Part shown: positions 60,270-64,000 of the stretch, piece after piece | How positions within the stretch are numbered: the stretch's first letter is position 1 | Layout of the letters: each line of letters begins with the position of its first letter | From: Peredibacter sp045999315 | Lineage (GTDB): Bacteria; Bdellovibrionota; Bacteriovoracia; Bacteriovoracales; Bacteriovoracaceae | Reading direction: 5' to 3' | Assembly: GCF_045999315.1 (NCBI RefSeq) | Contig: NZ_CP174607.1 | Coordinates: 992,001-1,056,000, forward strand | Length of the DNA: 64,000 nucleotides | Translations under genes and position numbers: made by a program | Notes under the pieces: generated by a model | What the model saw: the letters and a program-made list of their open reading frames with translations, nothing else | The model's database searches: none | What the model was told of the DNA's origin: nothing

Positions 60270-61088
60270 TTATAAAAGATTCTGATTTGTCTTGATATCT
60301 GCGCCTTTTGCGAGATTTTTAAAGTAATTCTCGATAAGCGCGTCTCTTTTCTTGTCGTAGATGATCTTTTTGTAAAGGTTCTTGTCGATCTGATCAAAAG
60401 ACTTAACGCCAAGAATCTTAATAACGTGGAACCCCATCTGAGTTCTTACTGGCTTAGTAATAAACCCTACTTTCTGACCCTTGATGGCCTCGAAGTATTC
60501 TGGAGCAAGACGTGTTGGAGGTTGGAAACCTAGATCACCACCTACTGGTGCTGCAGAAGTTTGCGAGTATTTGTTAGCAAGTTTAGCAAAAGAATCAGGG
60601 TCCTTTTGAAGGGCCGCATAGATCTCGCTACTTTGAAGAAGTGCTTGCTCTACTTCTTTTGGAGTTGGCTCAGCTCTTAAGCGATAAAGGATGTGGGCAG
60701 TACGGTACTCTTGATTGTCATTGTAATACTTCTTCACATCTTCATCTGTAACAGAGATTTTTTTGAATTCGTTTTCAAGATCTTTTGAAGTTTGGGCATG
60801 GAAAAGAATATCTTCCTGCTTCGCTACCACCACTGGATCTTTATCAGTGCCAGTCTTCTTGGCCTTTTGAATACCAAGCTGACGATTGATTAGGTCTTGA
60901 AGAGAAACTTCTTTTGTAATTTTTCTCTGACCAACGAATTTCAAATTTTGAAGATGATATTCTTCGAATTGTTTTTTTGTGATTGATTGACCGTTAACAG
61001 TCGCAACAACTTGATTGTCGTTTTTTTGCGCTACTGCTGTGCCTGCGACCATAAGAGCAATAATTGCTACTGAAAATTGTTTCTTCAT
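60270..61088 (-). CDS. PpiC/PrsA-type parvulin peptidyl-prolyl isomerase
   Basis: From ATG 61088 the product has 272 residues with a signal peptide (MKKQFSVAIIALMVAGTAVA); AGGG lies 6 nt upstream. The frame is open to ATG 61133, which overlaps the mfd stop (ATGA) but would place 15 residues before the signal. A SurA-N-like region (VVATVNGQSITKKQFEEYHL) is followed by an intact parvulin domain: RTAHILYRLRAEP, then SFAKLANKYSQTSAAPVGGD with the GGDLGF motif, and TQMGFHVIKILG. It catalyses cis-trans proline isomerisation in the periplasm, probably for secreted proteins. Confidence 0.9.
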   Translation of the reverse strand: MKKQFSVAIIALMVAGTAVAQKNDNQVVATVNGQSITKKQFEEYHLQNLKFVGQRKITKEVSLQDLINRQLGIQKAKKTGTDKDPVVVAKQEDILFHAQTSKDLENEFKKISVTDEDVKKYYNDNQEYRTAHILYRLRAEPTPKEVEQALLQSSEIYAALQKDPDSFAKLANKYSQTSAAPVGGDLGFQPPTRLAPEYFEAIKGQKVGFITKPVRTQMGFHVIKILGVKSFDQIDKNLYKKIIYDKKRDALIENYFKNLAKGADIKTNQNLL

Positions 61089-61101
61089 ACACATCCCTGT
61101 G

Positions 61102-61125
61102 GTTTTTATTGAATCTAATAAAAAC
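61102..61125 (-). repeat. Inverted repeat between mfd and the parvulin gene
   Basis: GTTTTTATT (61102-61110) and AATAAAAAC (61117-61125) are exact reverse complements with a 6-nt loop. The stem is AU-rich, so it is weak; it might slow transcription or hold an operator. Confidence 0.45.
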
Positions 61126-61129
61126 GGTA

Positions 61130-64000
61130 TCATACACCCATATTTGCCGCAATATGTTTTGCAAATTCCAAGAGTGTATTATGACTCACTGTCTCTTTGA
61201 AAAGAGCATTCACTGATGAGTCCGGGTTGATCTTGTAAAGTTTTGGTTTATTCATGAAGAAGTTCAGCATCTTATCTCGTAGCTGATGATTATGGTTGAG
61301 TATTTCCTGATCGAAGAAAAGGGCAATCTGAGTACCACCAACCTTCACTAAGCGCAGACCCAAAGGCTGGAAAATAATTCTCGATCGGAGGATTGAGTAC
61401 AGGGCCTCGAGTTCTTTCGGGGTCATACCGAAGGCATCATTGAGCTCGGTAATGATATCTTCCAGACGATTAAGGTCTGAACAGTTTGAAAGACGTTTAT
61501 AGTATTTCAAGCGAAGAGCATGATCTGGAATATAGCCGTTTGGAATGTAGGCCGAGAACGGTGCTTGAATTTCAATGTTCTTCACCGATACTTTTTGTTC
61601 ACCACGAATCTCTTGAATCGCTTCTTGTAAAAGATCCATGTAGAACTCTAGACCAATCGCCTCAATGTGACCTGATTGTTCCGCACCAAGAATGTCTCCT
61701 GCTCCACGAATCTCCATATCAGAAGATGCGAGAGCAAAACCTGAACCCATCTCTGCATAAGTTTGAAGTGCGTGTAAGCGACGTTGAGCAGTTTCTGAAA
61801 TGACCCGATTTTCGGGCACGATAAAATAAGCGTAGGCCTTACGATCGCTTCGTCCAATCCGTCCTCTTAATTGGTGAAGTTGAGCCAGACCATAAGTGTC
61901 CGCGCGATCAATGATCATGGTGTTAGCATTTGGAATATCAATACCGGATTCAATGATGGTCGTGGCGAGAAGAATATCGGATTTATGATCGTAGAAATCA
62001 TTGATACGTTTTTCTAGTTCGCGTTCATTCATCTGTCCGTGAGTCACACTGATGCGAGCACTTGGAACCAGTTTTTTGAGATAAATTTCATGCTCTTCAA
62101 TATCGTGAACACGATTATGCACATAATAGATCTGTCCACCACGCGAGAGTTCTTTTTCGATCGCCGACTTTAACGTGAGATCGTCTTCTTTAATAATATA
62201 GGTCTTAATCGCCTGACGTCTTGGCGGCGCGGTTTGAATTAATGAGAGATCACGAATACCCAAGAATGATAATTGAAGAGTTCTTGGAATTGGAGTGGCA
62301 GTCATGGTGAGAACATCCACACCAGTTTTTAGAACTTTTAGTTTTTCTTTGTGGGCCACACCAAAACGATGTTCTTCATCAATGATAAGAAGTCCCAAAT
62401 CATGGAACTCTAATTTGTCAGAAAGAACGGCGTGCGTACCAATTAAGATATCCACCTTTCCTTCTGCCACTAGACCCATGGTTTCGTTTTTTTGTTTGGC
62501 AGTTTTAAAACGTGAAATCATGTCCACGTTCACCGGGAAGTTTTCAAAACGTTTTTTAAAAGAATGATAATGTTGAAGCGCCAGTACCGTGGTTGGAACC
62601 AGAAGCACCACTTGTTTTTTATCCAGCACGGCCTTCATTGCCGCACGCATGGCCACTTCAGTTTTACCAAACCCCACATCGCCACACACCAGACGATCCA
62701 TTGGATACTGCTGTTGCATATCATCCAAGACATCTTGAATCGCTTTACTTTGGTCAGGAGTTTCCTCGAAAGCAAATGAGAGTTCGAATTCTTTGAACAA
62801 ATGATCAGGTGGTGAGTATGGATAACCACCGCGAAGTTTTCTTTCTGCCTGAAGTTTTAATAAATCAAAAGCGAGTTTTTTAACTGAGCCACGGGCCTTG
62901 GTTTTAAGCTCGGCAAACTTCTTCGATTTCAAAGAAGCAACTTTAAGTCCTGAAGAAGAGTCTGCGTGCTTTTGAACGAGGTTTAGCTTATAGACCGGAA
63001 CATAGACCTTATCGTTATCTTCATAAAGAATAACGAGGTAGTCATTTTGCTGATCACCGGTTTGAATGGTCTCCAGACCCTTATAAATCCCGATCCCGTG
63101 ATCACGGTGAATCACATAGTCGTTAATTTTCAGAGTGGCGAGTTGTTCAGCGAAAAGATCTTTATTGGTCGCTTTAACTTGCTTGGTTTTCTTCTTTTTA
63201 ACAGAGAAGAAGTCCCCTTCTGATAAAACGAAAATATTTTCATTTTTATAGTAAAAACCTTCGTCGAGTTTTCCATAAACAAACTGAAGACGCGTGCCAA
63301 TTTCGGTCAGTTTATTTTCTTCCAGAAGATACTGAAGTTCTTGGCGTGCGTTCTCTGATTTATAGTTCACTACCAAATGGCCGTGAACATTAAGTTCCTT
63401 TCGAAGGACCTTCAAACTGCCTTTGATGTATTCGTATTTATTGTCCGGAACACTTCCAGAGATTTGTAGTTTCGTTTGAAGGTAGGACTTTAGTTTTTCA
63501 AAATTTAAGTGAAGCTCTTTATCAAAAGGAGTATCTAGATTGACCGCGATGTCCAGTTGATCCACAAAAAGAGTTTTTAAATTGGTCTTGGGAAATTGTG
63601 GGAGATAAAAATTTTCAATTGCTGGAATGACCGAAGAACTTTCCACATCTTCCGCAAGGTCCTCAAAGTCTTCCGCCTGGCCGGCCAAAAATAGTTCGAG
63701 GTTCTTTTGACCATTTTCATTATTAATAAATGTGATCTTGGCATTGGCCGGAAGAAAATCAATCAGCGTTTCCGGTTTCTCAAAAAAGAGCGGAATATAA
63801 AGAGGATAGTTTTCAAATAACTGATTCTCGCTCACGCGTGAGAGCAGCTGTTTCCTTGCCTCATATTTATTTTTAAAAGCGGGCTGGGCCTGAGGAATTC
63901 TTGAACGAAGCATGGTCGCATAAGGATCTTTGGTGAGATACCCAGCACCCGGAACTAAAGCGAGCTCATTATAAGTTGTTTCACGCACGGTCTTTTGCGT
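61130..64000 (-). CDS. mfd: Transcription-repair coupling factor Mfd, 5' end outside window
   Basis: Mfd removes stalled RNA polymerase and recruits UvrA. The frame is open to the window end (956 codons visible); the GTG at 63988 is not the true start, since the complete protein is about 1150 residues. Visible are the UvrB-homology remainder, the RNA-polymerase-interacting domain (INDYVIHRDHGIGIYKGLE), the helicase Walker A GDVGFGKTEVAMRAA, DEEHRFGVAHKE (DEEH box), TATPIPRTLQLSFLGIRDLS, the TRG region and the C-terminal UvrA-masking domain. Its neighbour uvrA is 2.8 kb downstream in the same direction, so repair genes are grouped. Confidence 0.97.
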   Translation of the reverse strand, partial: TQKTVRETTYNELALVPGAGYLTKDPYATMLRSRIPQAQPAFKNKYEARKQLLSRVSENQLFENYPLYIPLFFEKPETLIDFLPANAKITFINNENGQKNLELFLAGQAEDFEDLAEDVESSSVIPAIENFYLPQFPKTNLKTLFVDQLDIAVNLDTPFDKELHLNFEKLKSYLQTKLQISGSVPDNKYEYIKGSLKVLRKELNVHGHLVVNYKSENARQELQYLLEENKLTEIGTRLQFVYGKLDEGFYYKNENIFVLSEGDFFSVKKKKTKQVKATNKDLFAEQLATLKINDYVIHRDHGIGIYKGLETIQTGDQQNDYLVILYEDNDKVYVPVYKLNLVQKHADSSSGLKVASLKSKKFAELKTKARGSVKKLAFDLLKLQAERKLRGGYPYSPPDHLFKEFELSFAFEETPDQSKAIQDVLDDMQQQYPMDRLVCGDVGFGKTEVAMRAAMKAVLDKKQVVLLVPTTVLALQHYHSFKKRFENFPVNVDMISRFKTAKQKNETMGLVAEGKVDILIGTHAVLSDKLEFHDLGLLIIDEEHRFGVAHKEKLKVLKTGVDVLTMTATPIPRTLQLSFLGIRDLSLIQTAPPRRQAIKTYIIKEDDLTLKSAIEKELSRGGQIYYVHNRVHDIEEHEIYLKKLVPSARISVTHGQMNERELEKRINDFYDHKSDILLATTIIESGIDIPNANTMIIDRADTYGLAQLHQLRGRIGRSDRKAYAYFIVPENRVISETAQRRLHALQTYAEMGSGFALASSDMEIRGAGDILGAEQSGHIEAIGLEFYMDLLQEAIQEIRGEQKVSVKNIEIQAPFSAYIPNGYIPDHALRLKYYKRLSNCSDLNRLEDIITELNDAFGMTPKELEALYSILRSRIIFQPLGLRLVKVGGTQIALFFDQEILNHNHQLRDKMLNFFMNKPKLYKINPDSSVNALFKETVSHNTLLEFAKHIAANMGV

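Noticed and set aside
63986..63988. GTG at 63988 as the start of mfd
   Set aside because: The frame stays open to the window edge, and Mfd proteins are about 200 residues longer, so this is only an internal valine codon.
1..64000. tRNA, rRNA, CRISPR arrays, insertion sequences or prophage
   Set aside because: No such structures were recognised on reading either strand; gene content and spacing are those of a stable core region.

Overview
The window is the replication-origin neighbourhood of a chromosome of moderate to low GC, most likely from a predatory member of the Bdellovibrionota (Bacteriovoracia, for example Peredibacter or Bacteriovorax relatives). This is inferred from gene content and style: paired ATP synthase b and b' subunits, a bactofilin next to parAB, a patatin next to a lytic transglycosylase, and many lineage-specific exported proteins and outer-membrane barrels. 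It was not confirmed by any search. No tRNA, rRNA, CRISPR array or insertion sequence was recognised. Coding density is very high, and the only gene-free stretch above 300 bases is the dnaA-dnaN gap.

The layout is as follows. At 1-630 lies the 5' part of galU (-). At 675-3416 are a predicted outer-membrane barrel, a TPR/CFI-box-like protein and an LptF/LptG permease. At 3448-10057 one forward run holds def, fmt and rpe followed by hutH, hutU and hutI. At 10124-16084 are small exported proteins, a TlpA-like protein, a TadE/Flp-like pilin candidate, glpK and a lipoprotein/barrel group. At 16086-21177 (-) are an HTH protein, a predicted barrel protein, ligA and radA. At 21263-23805 a patatin and an SLT transglycosylase overlap. 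At 23784-26283 (-) are two lineage-specific proteins. At 26365-32185 (-) is the atp operon b'-b-delta-alpha-gamma-beta-epsilon. At 32272-40568 (-) is the rpmH-rnpA-yidD-yidC-mnmE-mnmG-rsmG-parA-parB-bactofilin run. At 40765-50083 are dnaA, the origin region, dnaN, recF, gyrB and gyrA. At 50052-52509 are a TPR lipoprotein and the ATP synthase assembly/F0 genes (AtpZ-like, AtpI-like, atpB, atpE). At 52565-64000 (-) are two exported proteins, uvrA, pdxA, two SurA/PpiC-type proteins and mfd, which is cut by the window end.

The genes form an origin-centred housekeeping block: initiation (dnaA, dnaN, recF, gyrase), segregation (parA, parB, two perfect parS-type palindromes, bactofilin), translation and membrane insertion (rpmH, rnpA, yidD, yidC, mnmE, mnmG, rsmG) and energy conversion (ATP synthase split into two operons on either side of the origin). 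Genes at 16-26 kb and 26-52 kb mostly run with the replication forks; those at 1-16 kb and 52-64 kb run against them.

The most striking unexplained signal is a near-palindromic 14-mer, GGTYCTAYAGGRSC, found exactly six times between 33.4 and 39.7 kb, inside parB, mnmG, mnmE and yidC, plus one near copy in the origin at 42824. I found no other copy in the window. It interleaves with the two parS sites and imposes the same Pro-Ile-Glu-Pro peptide on ParB, MnmE and, twice, YidC. This looks like selection on DNA, and I suggest it is the site of an origin-domain binding protein.
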